Positions 19,662 to 27,827 of a stretch of 64,000 nt of DNA are shown here, piece after piece. The position numbers and the translations under genes were made by a program. The stretch's first letter is position 1. The number at the start of each line of letters is the position of its first letter. The stretch is taken from the NCBI RefSeq assembly GCF_003058195.1, contig NZ_QBUH01000006.1, positions 1-64,000 on the forward strand, written 5' to 3'. Below the pieces are notes generated by a model. It worked only from the letters and a program-made list of their open reading frames with translations. It had not been told where the DNA came from and ran no database searches. The stretch is from Elizabethkingia sp. YR214 (GTDB lineage Bacteria > Bacteroidota > Bacteroidia > Flavobacteriales > Weeksellaceae).

Positions 19662-19683
19662 AAAATAGTCTTGTTAGGACTAT
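19662..19683 (-). repeat. Right inverted repeat / recombination site
   Basis: Inverted copy of the left site: arms AAATAGTC and GACTAT with spacer TTGTTAG, the reverse complement of the left spacer. The identical spacer in opposite orientation is what inversion by a tyrosine recombinase needs. The outer arm is shorter here (6 bp) than in the left copy. Confidence 0.85.
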
Positions 19684-20008
19684 GTATTTAGTAAATGAAA
19701 TTTTATAATGTGTTATTGAAATATAAAAAAGCAATTATCTGGCATTAGTGAAATTAAATAATAAAACAAAAACTCTTCTAAAATTAAAATATAAAAGATA
19801 CTGATAAATATGTAAGATCATAACCCAAAATACATTTGTCAAATATCATTATTCATTTGTTTGTGAGAGTCTGTCAGGTCGATTTTAACTATCATCTTTT
19901 TTTGTTACCTGATGGACTGAAGGGGGTTTATACAAAGCCCCCTTTTCTCAAAACAAAAGGCATAAATAATATAGATTCTAAACAATTTAAAATTTTAAAA
20001 TAAATATT
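19684..20008 (+). promoter_or_regulatory. Fimbrillin operon leader
   Basis: About 325 bases without a gene. A TACATTTG at 19831-19838 fits the -7 box, but I find no -33 partner. At 19869-19879 and 19907-19918 is an imperfect inverted repeat (TCAGGT/ACCTGA core, extended by AGTC/GACT), then a terminator-like hairpin. The structured leader could control read-through into the fimbrial genes. Confidence 0.5.
19919..19947 (+). terminator. Terminator-like hairpin in the fimbrillin leader
   Basis: Stem AAGGGGG / CCCCCTT with an 11-base loop, followed by TTCTC. It lies about 60 bases before the first gene of the operon. It may be an attenuator, or it may protect the operon from read-through in the OFF state. 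Confidence 0.6.
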
Positions 20009-20245
20009 ATGAAAAAAAAACAAATTATGAAAAAAAAGCAAACCGTACACATAGAATTTCTTGAAGAGAATCGGGGAAAGAGAAAATATATTCCCCCGAC
20101 ATTAGATGTACTAATTGTAGAGATGGAATGTGGAATAGCCTCTAATTCAGCTGCTGTTTCTCCAGTGACTGTAGCAGGAAATACAGACCAGATCCAAACA
20201 GACTGGGGGAATAATAACGATACACCAATTGAGACGCCATTTTAG
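20009..20245 (+). CDS. Small fimbrillin-associated peptide
   Basis: Protein of 78 residues (an internal start at 20027 gives 72). It has a basic start, a central RGKRKYIPPTLDVLIVEMEC, a 'GIASNSAAVSPVTVAG' stretch, and an acidic tail with QTDWGNNNDTP. From memory, small peptides with this 'E.E.GIA..SA.V.P...... DW' pattern precede fimbrillin genes in many Bacteroidota; their role is not known to me. No signal peptide. It is 18 bases before the fimbrillin gene, so the two are co-transcribed. Confidence 0.65.
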   Translation: MKKKQIMKKKQTVHIEFLEENRGKRKYIPPTLDVLIVEMECGIASNSAAVSPVTVAGNTDQIQTDWGNNNDTPIETPF

Positions 20246-20263
20246 AAATATAAAAACCAAAAA

Positions 20264-21865
20264 ATGAAAAAGAAAGTATATTTAATAAAAAATACGTTTG
20301 GAATTACATTGTTGTTAATTTTTAACGCATGCCGCAGTGCAAATTCGGATGATAATTTAATGGGAAACGGAAGTTCAGCAGTTAGTTTTAACCTTCTGGG
20401 CAGCGAATTTGGTGATTCCGATAAATTGGCAAATCAGGCTTCTCTAACCAAAGGGAATTTATCAAATTATGCAAATTCGGTTCAGCATCAGAGTGTTCTT
20501 ATAACTCCCAGTAGCATAATTACAGTAGAACTATCACCTTCAAAAGAATCCCTAAAGGTTACTTCTTTAGGCGTAAACTCTACAGCAGCTATTCCCGGAA
20601 ATCCCATTACATCAGGAATGAAATTTAGAGTAATTGCTTACCGCCAGAGTAATGGTAATTATCATACACACCAAGATTATACAGTTGGCCAACTTGCTGT
20701 ACCAATGATGTTGGATAATGGAGCTGCATATAACATTATAGTATACTCTTATGGGACCACCAATCTTCCTTTGATAAGTTCAGGGGAGCAAAATAATCTG
20801 AGCAGTGCTACTATAAATTATGATGACAACCAAAGGGACTTTATGTATCAAAAGATTCCTTTTATTCCTATTAATAGTACTAACACTTTAAATATAACTT
20901 TAAGACATAAGATCGCACAAATTACAGCTATAGTAAATTCAGGCGGGATTGGAAATATTACAAATATTACTGGAGGATTACTAACACCTCATTATAGTAA
21001 TGGCATTGTTTCTTTGTCTTCGGGAACGATGTCGGGAAGAACCACATCAAGTACAGGAGCTGTATTAAACTTTTCAGGATTTAATACAACAACTTCTACT
21101 TCAAATCCTGTATTTGTAAATATGGATACAGGAGGGAATACTACAGGCGGTTTTTCAGCTGCTATAACAATAGCAGGAATTACTAAAACGGTTAGCCTAC
21201 CTAATTCTTTTAAAATCACTCCTGAGAATAAAAGTAATTTGACTATTAATTTAAAAAAATGTGGTGCTTATATTGGACCGAATACAGATCCTGCAAATTA
21301 TAAGGAGTTTATGTGTCAAAATTTAGGTGCTACTGCAGGAGTAGATGCGTTTAGTCCTGAACCTGGCAATCATGGAGCCAAATATCAATGGGGAGCTCAG
21401 ACCGGAGAAGCAGGGAGGTATTATACCCAATCTAATGATCAATCCAATTCAGGTACTATAAGCGGATGGAATGCGACAGCAAAGCCTAATGGCTCTTGGA
21501 GTGATACCAGTAAGACATCTAATGATCCTTGTCCGGCAGGCTACCGTGTGCCAACCAGAGCTCAATGGCAGGCTGTTTTAGCTAATAATACTCCAGACAA
21601 AGTGGGTTCTTGGAATGATGGAAATTATACGACTGCACTTTACTTTAAAAATCCTTCAAATATACGTACATTAATGCTCCCTGTTGCTGGTTTTCGTTAC
21701 ACGGCGAGCGGAAATCTGTTTTCTAGAGGTGTCGATGGCAGCTATTGGAGTTCTAGTCAGACTGGTAGTTCCAATGCGTACTACATGCAGATACTTCAAT
21801 CTACCGTCCTAATGCAAATCATCGATCGTGATTACGGTTTTTCTGTTCGCTGTGTTGCAGAGTAG
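20264..21865 (+). CDS. Fimbrillin-like lipoprotein with FISUMP C-terminal domain
   Basis: Exported protein of 533 residues with lipobox IFNAC. The N-terminal 330 residues have the strand-rich, Asn/Thr/Ser/Gly composition of fimbrillin-type pilins, including LRHKIAQITAIVNSGG, typical of the fimbrillin core. The C-terminal part from about residue 335 (YKEFMCQNLGA, GAKYQWGAQTG, DPCPAGYRVPTRAQWQAVL, SYWSSSQTG, YGFSVRCV) is the Fibrobacter-type 'major paralogous' domain, a C-type-lectin-like fold often at adhesive tips. It probably acts as a fimbrial subunit or tip adhesin on the outer membrane. It lies downstream of the putative invertible promoter. No chaperone or anchor genes of an Mfa/Fim operon are found. 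Confidence 0.85.
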   Translation: MKKKVYLIKNTFGITLLLIFNACRSANSDDNLMGNGSSAVSFNLLGSEFGDSDKLANQASLTKGNLSNYANSVQHQSVLITPSSIITVELSPSKESLKVTSLGVNSTAAIPGNPITSGMKFRVIAYRQSNGNYHTHQDYTVGQLAVPMMLDNGAAYNIIVYSYGTTNLPLISSGEQNNLSSATINYDDNQRDFMYQKIPFIPINSTNTLNITLRHKIAQITAIVNSGGIGNITNITGGLLTPHYSNGIVSLSSGTMSGRTTSSTGAVLNFSGFNTTTSTSNPVFVNMDTGGNTTGGFSAAITIAGITKTVSLPNSFKITPENKSNLTINLKKCGAYIGPNTDPANYKEFMCQNLGATAGVDAFSPEPGNHGAKYQWGAQTGEAGRYYTQSNDQSNSGTISGWNATAKPNGSWSDTSKTSNDPCPAGYRVPTRAQWQAVLANNTPDKVGSWNDGNYTTALYFKNPSNIRTLMLPVAGFRYTASGNLFSRGVDGSYWSSSQTGSSNAYYMQILQSTVLMQIIDRDYGFSVRCVAE

Positions 21866-21880
21866 ATTATATTATTTAAC

Positions 21881-21909
21881 TATTTGGGTGGATTTTTTCT
21901 ACCCAAATA
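21881..21909 (+). terminator. Hairpin after the fimbrillin gene
   Basis: Stem TATTTGGGT / ACCCAAATA with an 11-base loop containing a T run, starting 15 bases after the fimbrillin stop. The 3' side lacks a T tract, so termination may be partial. Confidence 0.55.
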
Positions 21910-21941
21910 ATTATGATAAAATGTTTTATGAAATTATCTGA

Positions 21942-22115
21942 TATTATTTCCAGGGAAAATTAGAAGCAAAAAATCAAATAGAGATCATTAGGCTTATGTT
22001 GAGAATTTATAAAGATTTGCATCAAATTTCGGTTAAAGATTATTTTAAAGTTTTGGAGAAATTAGAAAGTTGTAGTAAACAAGTTAATGTTTGGAATAAA
22101 AGTCAAAAGAAATAA
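21942..22115 (+). pseudogene. Unrecognised coding relic
   Basis: An open stretch with no start codon of its own (YYFQGKLEAKNQIEIIRLML and then RIYKDLHQ) ending at TAA. It is rich in Lys/Glu/Leu and looks like the helical C-terminal end of a protein that lost its front. The origin is unknown. It occupies most of the gap between the fimbrillin and redoxin-like genes. Confidence 0.35.
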
Positions 22116-22195
22116 AAGTCATCTACATAATGGAATTAATCGTTGTATGGAAGTGTTCATAAATATGCAGGAAATATAAAAAATAAAGTAAAATC

Positions 22196-23095
22196 ATGAA
22201 ATTGTTTAAATATTTGTTATTACTGATCGGCTTATTTAAGCTTCAAGCTCAACAGATTAGTATGAATTTTCCTAAATTTTCAGGAAAAAGTTATGATTTT
22301 ATAATATTCCAGGGCTCAGAGCAAAAGACCATCATTCAAGGAATAATACCCACTGATGGAAGATTTACTTTATCAATTCCTAAGGAATATATACCCTACA
22401 TTGGTATGAGTCGTTGGCTCATAACTGGAACTAAAGAAGGAGGAGGTCTTGATATGTATATTCCGGGACACGTTTTTTCAGTGAGTTGTTTAAGTGCTGA
22501 GCCTAATGAAAAAAATATTATTTATTCAAATAATACAGGGAATGATCAACTAAATGCTTTGAAGAAAGTACAAGATTCTATTTTACTACGACATCAATCA
22601 ATGACTATGGCTTTAAGATCCTATGCTAAATCAAGTTCTTACTATAAGGCATTTGTTCGAGAAGAACAAATGCAAAAAAAGGTATTTGAAGTTTTTCAAA
22701 ATGGTCTTAAGACTAAGGATAATTTTGTTAATAATTTTTTTGGGATAGTAAATATTGAAAATGGGATTACTAGCATCTTAACTGAAAATCAAAAAATTAA
22801 AGCTGATGAAATTGTTAAATATATTTCACAAAATTTAAATTGGGACACTTTATATACAAGTGGCTATTGGGCAAATATAATTCAAACTTGGATATATATT
22901 CACTGCAATGTATTAAAAGATGCAGTAAGATTCGAGAGAGAATTTAAGATTATTAGTGATAAAATAGTACTGATGGATCGTTATAGTGACTTTTTTAACA
23001 AATTGAACTTTTATCTTAAAGAACTAAATAAATCAGACTATCTGGAAAAGATAAACTCGGTAAAAAGAATTGATAATTGTAATAATAAACAATAA
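22196..23095 (+). pseudogene. Redoxin/TlpA-like exported protein, truncated before the thioredoxin domain
   Basis: Frame of 299 residues starting with a signal peptide (YLLLLIGLFKLQAQQ). The first half resembles the DUF4369-type N-terminal domain of flavobacterial TlpA/AhpC-like proteins (MNFPKFSGKSYDFIIFQGSE, GMSRWLITGTKEGGGLD, FSVSCLSAEPNEKNIIY). The family normally ends in a thioredoxin fold with a CxxC motif; here the frame stops at VKRIDNCNNK, where the sequence switches to a fimbrillin-like fragment. The gene is therefore probably truncated by recombination. It might still give an exported protein. Co-transcription with the fimbrillin gene is doubtful because of the intervening relic. 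Confidence 0.55.
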
Positions 23096-23339
23096 CAATA
23101 GTGATTTAATGTATTTTACTACAGATTTAACATTGGCCAGGAATACTAATACTAGTTTAAATGGAACAATGCTGCATCAATTTGCTAGGCTAAAATTACA
23201 TATAAATACTTCAAGCATAAATTCAATAACAGCAACACTTGGAAATATAACAGAAGTAGGAGGTATTTCTGTTTTACCTGTTGGGAATAGTGTTAAAAGT
23301 TTTAGATTTATACTTGGTCAATTACCTACGGCCCCGTAA
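23070..23339 (+). pseudogene. Fimbrillin-like fragment
   Basis: Open stretch of 89 codons. It overlaps the end of the redoxin-like gene and contains NTSLNGTMLHQFARLKLHIN and SSINSITATLGNITEVGG, which match the fimbrillin core pattern seen in the intact gene (LRHKIAQITAIVN...GNITNITGG). No signal peptide, so the N-terminus is lost. The C-terminus stops early. Confidence 0.5.
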
Positions 23340-23485
23340 ATCGCGGTTATAAATAACCTTCACAAATCCTCAGTTAGCACGAATTTCCATTACAACAACA
23401 AGCAGATTTCCTGGAAATTCACAGTACGACAGCAAAGCACTTGTTTAATTAACTACAACTAACAGACAAATTACAATCAGCAGAG

Positions 23486-23824
23486 TTGTTACGGATGGAG
23501 TTTATGGGAAACATCACTATAAATAATGCAAGGATTACAGAGAAAACTGATTATGATATGAGTATAACACTGAATCTCAGTAATATTATATCTACTGGAT
23601 CATATGGTTCTTTTTATAACTGTTCTACTGAAGGGAATAGTTTTAATAATACTTTTTCAAATGTTGTATTTAATGGTCGTAATGGAGGGTTGGCTTCTTA
23701 TGCAGGGATCATGTTAGATGGATATGCTCGAACAGATGGCTATTATGTTCCAATGATAAGGAATATAACAGGTCTTCCAATTGCTTATAATCTTAAATGT
23801 CTTGCTTGTTACACATATAGTTAA
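23486..23824 (+). pseudogene. Strand-rich surface-protein fragment
   Basis: Open stretch of 112 codons with an Asn/Ser/Gly-rich β-strand composition (GNITINNARITEKTDYDMSI, NTFSNVVFNGRNGGLASYAG). It lies 147 bases after the fimbrillin-like fragment and ends where an IS5 relic begins. I read it as a piece of a second fimbrillin or similar surface protein, but the family is not certain. Confidence 0.35.
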
Positions 23825-24247
23825 TAGAGAGCTTCAAGGAGTAGACAGGGATAAGAAGGCAAAAGGAATAAAGCTCCATATGATAATAGATGAGAATGGT
23901 TTTTTGATGATATGTGTAGCTAATATTCATGATAGTAAGACTGGATTGCTTTTGCTTATTATACTAAGGGAAGTTTCAAATGCATTCTTGCTGACGCAAG
24001 CTATAGAAGTGATTTTCCAGATATAGCTCATAAGCATTATTCATATCTGATAAAAGTTGTAAGCCGAGATAAAGAAAAACAGGCTAAAAAAGAGTTTAAA
24101 CCTGTAGGCAAACGCTGAGTGACAGAAAAAATTTTTGTTTAGTTTGACAGTGATAGAAGACTTTACATAAATTATGAATTGCTTCATGAATCTTCCGAAA
24201 ATATGATCAAGTTATCTGCTATAAAATTATTATTGAACAAAATTTAA
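23824..24247 (+). mobile_element. IS5-family transposase relic
   Basis: The C-terminal half of an IS5-type transposase can be read in two frames: KKAKGIKLHMIIDENGFLM, VANIHDSKTG, then SDFPDIAHKHYSYLIKVVSR, KKEFKPVGKR and NYELLHESSENMIKLSA up to a TAA. In-frame stops (TGA, TAG) and a frameshift make it inactive. The N-terminal half is missing and no terminal repeat is seen. Confidence 0.7.
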
Positions 24248-24282
24248 ACAGTATCTATAAACTCTAATCATTATTAAATAAA

Positions 24283-25373
24283 ATGAGTGAACAAAAATTA
24301 TTTCAGATTCAGTCAGAGGTCATCCAAACGCTAAAGGCTCCTCTTGTTATCTTAGTGGTGTTTTCACATATGTTGCCCTTTAATCAAGATCCTTTAAACC
24401 TCAGTTTTGAAAGTAAAGATATTTATCATTTTGTTTCAGAGTTAATATCCCATCACATCGCAAGGCTTACAACCTGTTGTTATTTTATTTTCTCTGGATA
24501 CTTTTTCTTTATTAAAATGGACAGGTGGAATACATTGGATTATTTTAATAAATTGAAAAAAAATATTAAGACTCTACTGATTCCTTATTTAATTTGGAAC
24601 CTAGCAATTATTATAGCTACCCATATCAAAAATTTACTATTTATTAAAGTAGGATTACCCCCGGAAGACTCCTATTCAATATTTAGTCATTTATCTTTGT
24701 ATGAATTATTTTGGAAAATGCCAGTTAATTACCCATTGTGGTTTATTCGTGATTTAATCATCATGAGTATATTTTCACCTTTATTTTATCTGCTTTTTAA
24801 TTACACGAAGTTTGGAGGACTAATCTTCTTGTTTGTGTTATATGTCTTAGTATTAGAGATTCCGGCTCCAGGGTTTAGCAGTATCGCTATGTTTTTTTTC
24901 GGACTAGGATCATTTATGGGGATGTTTAAATATTCTATGCTTAAAATATGCCTGTCATACTGGAAAATTGCAAGTCTGATGGGAATTGTATTTTTAGTTA
25001 TAACCATGAGCTATATGGGAACTCCTCCATATGAACATTGGAAACGTATTTATTTAGTATGTGGTACTATTTGTCTTTTTTATTTTGGCATAAATCTTTA
25101 TGATGTAATAAATGAGAGATTAAAAAAAAAATTGCTGCAATATCATCAGCTTCTTTTTTCATCTATTTAACACATGAAATCTACGTTATAAATTGGCTTA
25201 AGGGGGTACTGGTAAAATCTCCTTTGGCCAACTCGGGTTGGGGAATATTACTTGGATATTTTGTGGTTCCTTTTATATGTGTTGGAATTCTATTAATTCT
25301 TTATAATCTACTACGAAATTTTATACCTGAAATATTAAATATCCTTATCGGAGGGAGAGAGAAAAGAAATTAG
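24283..25373 (+). pseudogene. Acyltransferase-3 family membrane protein, frameshifted at a 10-A tract
   Basis: A frame of 295 residues with about eight membrane helices fits the acyltransferase-3 (O-acetyltransferase) family: VIQTLKAPLVILVVFSHML with the His near the N-terminus, YFIFSGYFFF, NYPLWFIRDLIIMSIFSPL. It ends prematurely at 25170, just after a run of ten A at 25122-25131. One more A restores the expected C-terminus (IAAISSASFFIYLTHEIYV and a last helix) to the TAG at 25371. The change could be fixed decay, a slippage-type on/off switch, or a sequencing error in the homopolymer. Such enzymes decorate polysaccharide or exopolymer. Confidence 0.7.
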
Positions 25374-25480
25374 TCGTGCAAACACAAACGATTAATGAAC
25401 TGCAATAGTATTATTATGGATAATAATATTATATACGATATTGCCAAGAAAGAGGTTAACATTAGAAGTTTTATAAAATA

Positions 25481-25600
25481 TTAGATTTGAAATCAGCAGC
25501 CAATATTTTGTACTCAATAGATGTAAGATTACCAAGTGATTCATGTGGTCTTTTGTGATTATATTCTTCCATTCAGTCTTGATTTAGTCCTCTTACCTGA
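25481..25600 (-). mobile_element. IS3-family OrfB C-terminal relic
   Basis: On the minus strand the classic IS3 end is readable: VRGLNQD, a TGA where Trp is expected, then MEEYNHKRPHESLGNLT. Only about 40 codons remain. It abuts an NTF2-like fragment, suggesting that the IS or its loss truncated that gene. Confidence 0.65.
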
Positions 25601-25870
25601 TCAAGACCAAAGAACAGGTAAGCATCCAATACCGCATCCCATACTGGGGTTCTTTTTTAGTCGTTTTTGCGGTGATTTGGTTTTAACAATACCTATCCAG
25701 ACTACAAGATCTTCATGAAACAGGCTGTAAAAAGTTGCTGAATCTTTTTTTACGATACTTTCTTTAAACTGTTGAACCTCCTTTTCGATTTCAGTTTTTT
25801 CTTTTGCAAAATGTTGATCCATTGTCAGATTGGACAATAGCGTAACAATAATAAGATTAATGCTTTTCAT
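25601..25870 (-). pseudogene. NTF2/SnoaL-like exported protein, truncated
   Basis: Signal peptide-like start (MKSINLIIVTLLSNL) followed by about 55 residues of a DUF4440/NTF2-type N-terminus (EIEKEVQQFKESIVKKDSAT, FYSLFHEDLVVWIG). The expected length is about 150 residues; after KTKSPQKRLKKN the frame becomes unrelated and stops at the IS3 relic. Confidence 0.5.
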
Positions 25871-25876
25871 ATTCAA

Positions 25877-26457
25877 ATATTATTGTTTTAATGTTCATAT
25901 GTTACTTTTAGCCTTTGCTCTTTAGCTGGTTAATGGCTATTCAATGAATTTATTTTTGATTGTAGCCGAAGGTTTCTCAATGCAGTACCAGTAGAGTAGC
26001 AATACTTCTCAGATGATCAGTCCGTGGAACATTTCTCTCTCTCTCCATTAATTTTTCTGGCAAAATTCTGCTTATTGACAATAGATTTGAAACGAGTGAT
26101 ATATAATATGTGATTTTGAATGTATAAAGTATAAAGCATGATTTTATATTCAAATGCTATCTTTGCTATTCATATAAATCAAGTTTGAAATAAGAAAATT
26201 GTTTTATGAAATATAAGGGGCGTGGATTATTTCTCAGTTTTTATGTCACAAATATTTTAGCCCTATATTATTATAATGTAAGACATCATATTTATATACT
26301 CACTGTTTTTTAATTTAATCGAATTGGAAAATGTTCTGCACCCATATTACCCACAGTAAATCAATTAGTTAATTCAAAAACTGGATAGAGTGGATAAAGA
26401 ACTGGATAACACCTGCATACTGAAATACCCAACCTTTGCAATGTAAATATAAAATCA
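25877..26457. other. Long gap, no gene seen
   Basis: About 580 bases of AT-rich sequence between the NTF2 fragment and the HTH gene. No RNA gene, IS end or long repeat was recognised. Confidence 0.4.
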
Positions 26458-26463
26458 TTGCAT

Positions 26464-26748
26464 ATGTCTACAATACAATTCATCGGAACCATTCCAACCG
26501 ACCTCATTAAAGAATTAAAAGAAGCTTTAATTCCGGAACTTAGGGAACAACTCTCAAAAGACTTTCAACCCAAAGAACCCACGCAATACTTAACACGCAC
26601 AGAAGTTTGTGAGCTTTTGAAGATAAATCTATCTACTCTACACCGCTGGCGAAAAGAAGGACAGATTCCCTCTTATGGCTTCGGTAATCGTGTATATTTT
26701 AAACATGATGAGGTAGAACAGATCATAAACCAAAACAAGCTTTCCTAA
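26464..26748 (+). CDS. Helix-turn-helix (excisionase-type) DNA-binding protein
   Basis: Protein of about 94 residues. The C-terminal half has a MerR-like winged helix (HTH_17): YLTRTEVCELLKINLSTLHR, WRKEGQIPSYGFGNRVYF, then a final helix. Bacteroidota islands often carry such proteins beside a Rep-like gene, as here. The N-terminal half is amphipathic and likely mediates oligomerisation. Likely role: excision or control of an integrated element. I used the ATG at 26464; a TTG two codons earlier is also possible. Confidence 0.75.
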   Translation: MSTIQFIGTIPTDLIKELKEALIPELREQLSKDFQPKEPTQYLTRTEVCELLKINLSTLHRWRKEGQIPSYGFGNRVYFKHDEVEQIINQNKLS

Positions 26749-27001
26749 GTTTTCGTATAGCTTTCTTTACAGATGTTTCTTACTCTTCGCCTGTTTACTT
26801 ATGTTACTGGTATTTCATATTCAGCATTCAGTATTCCATTACCATACAATATTCAAAACTTCTCTATAGTACAATTACACATCACTACGAAAAAGAAAAG
26901 GGAGTAAAATAATTACTCCCTGTGTTCAAAATATTTGTGTAATAGTGGCAACCATTACAACCTTTCAAAGGTAGTGAAAAATAATAGTGTTAAAAATTAT
27001 T

Positions 27002-27827
27002 ATGTTGGACAATCTCAAATTAATAACTACCAACCCCGATATTATTCGTCGGCTATCTTTGGAAAATAAGTTTCCAAAGATAGCCGACGAATAATAATTA
27101 CTTAAGTTTCGGAGTATATGGTAATAAGTTGAGGTTAGACTTTAGAAAAGTCATGCAGTACGGAAACCTCATCGGATTTGGTTCCGTAGCTGTCAATATC
27201 AGCCCTCACTATCACTTTAATAATTATCAACACAACGGAAACGATTTAACACCTGAAGACTGTATGACCTCCATTATCACAATTCTTAACAGTATTGGAA
27301 TAACCCAATCAGAATACCTTGATTTTAAAGTCGTCAATATCGAATTTGGTATTAATATTATTCCTGATATAGGCATTGAAAATATTATTAAGGGTATTCT
27401 ATACCACCGGAAAACACCTTTCATAATTAAAGGCTTTCCGTACTTTAAAAAATCAGATGCTACAGAATTTAAGCAAATCAAAGCATATGCTAAAGGCATA
27501 CAGTTTATAAATAACCCGGAATATAATATTGATAAAGATATGTTCCGGTACGAAGTAAGAACCAAACAGACAAAGAATATATACAGGTATGGTATTTATA
27601 CCGTAAATGATTTACTCAATCCTAAAGCATATAATACCTTATGTGGGGAGCTGGTAAAAGAATGGGAAAGTATGCTTATTGTGAACATTAATCCGGTTAC
27701 TGATAACATTAATTCTAAAAATATGCAATTCCTTACAGAGAATTACCATGAACAGGGAAAAGTGCATTTTGAAAAAATACCCCAAAATAAGATAAACGTG
27801 GAAATTGCACATTTTTTATTAAAATAA
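27002..27827 (+). pseudogene. Rep-like mobile-element protein, broken by a perfect hairpin
   Basis: The start MLDNLKLITTNPDIIRRLSL begins at 27002 but meets TAA at 27092, inside a 26-bp inverted repeat. The rest continues in another frame from about 27084 (YLSFGVYGNKLRLDF, then a 232-residue stretch to 27827). The long part has conserved-looking features of the Bacteroidota island-borne Rep-like proteins: KVVNIEFGINIIP, KTPFIIKGFPYF, KQIKAYAKGIQF, FRYEVRTKQTKNIYRYG. Replication-initiator function is inferred. Removal of the inserted reverse copy would probably rejoin the frames. Confidence 0.6.
27040..27096. repeat. Perfect 26-bp inverted repeat with 5-base loop
   Basis: Arms 27040-27065 and 27071-27096 are exact reverse complements around the loop ATAAG. 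The left arm is coding sequence of the Rep-like gene; the right arm causes the stop. Confidence 0.95.

Larger units (their letters stand above)
19457..19683. other. Putative invertible promoter segment (phase-variation switch)
   Basis: Two 22-bp identical sites in inverted orientation enclose about 183 bases without coding sequence. The segment lies between the recombinase gene and the fimbrillin operon, which point away from it. Its only full-consensus promoter (19486-19516, minus strand) lies just inside the left site and reads out toward the recombinase. After inversion the same promoter would sit inside the right site and read toward 20009. The layout matches known invertible promoters of Bacteroidota surface structures. 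A 227-bp MITE with terminal repeats is the main alternative, but I see no target duplication. Confidence 0.75.

Noticed and set aside
26900-26920. GGGAGTAA/TTACTCCC hairpin as terminator of the HTH gene
   Set aside because: It lacks a T tract on the plus strand and lies 150 bases after the gene.
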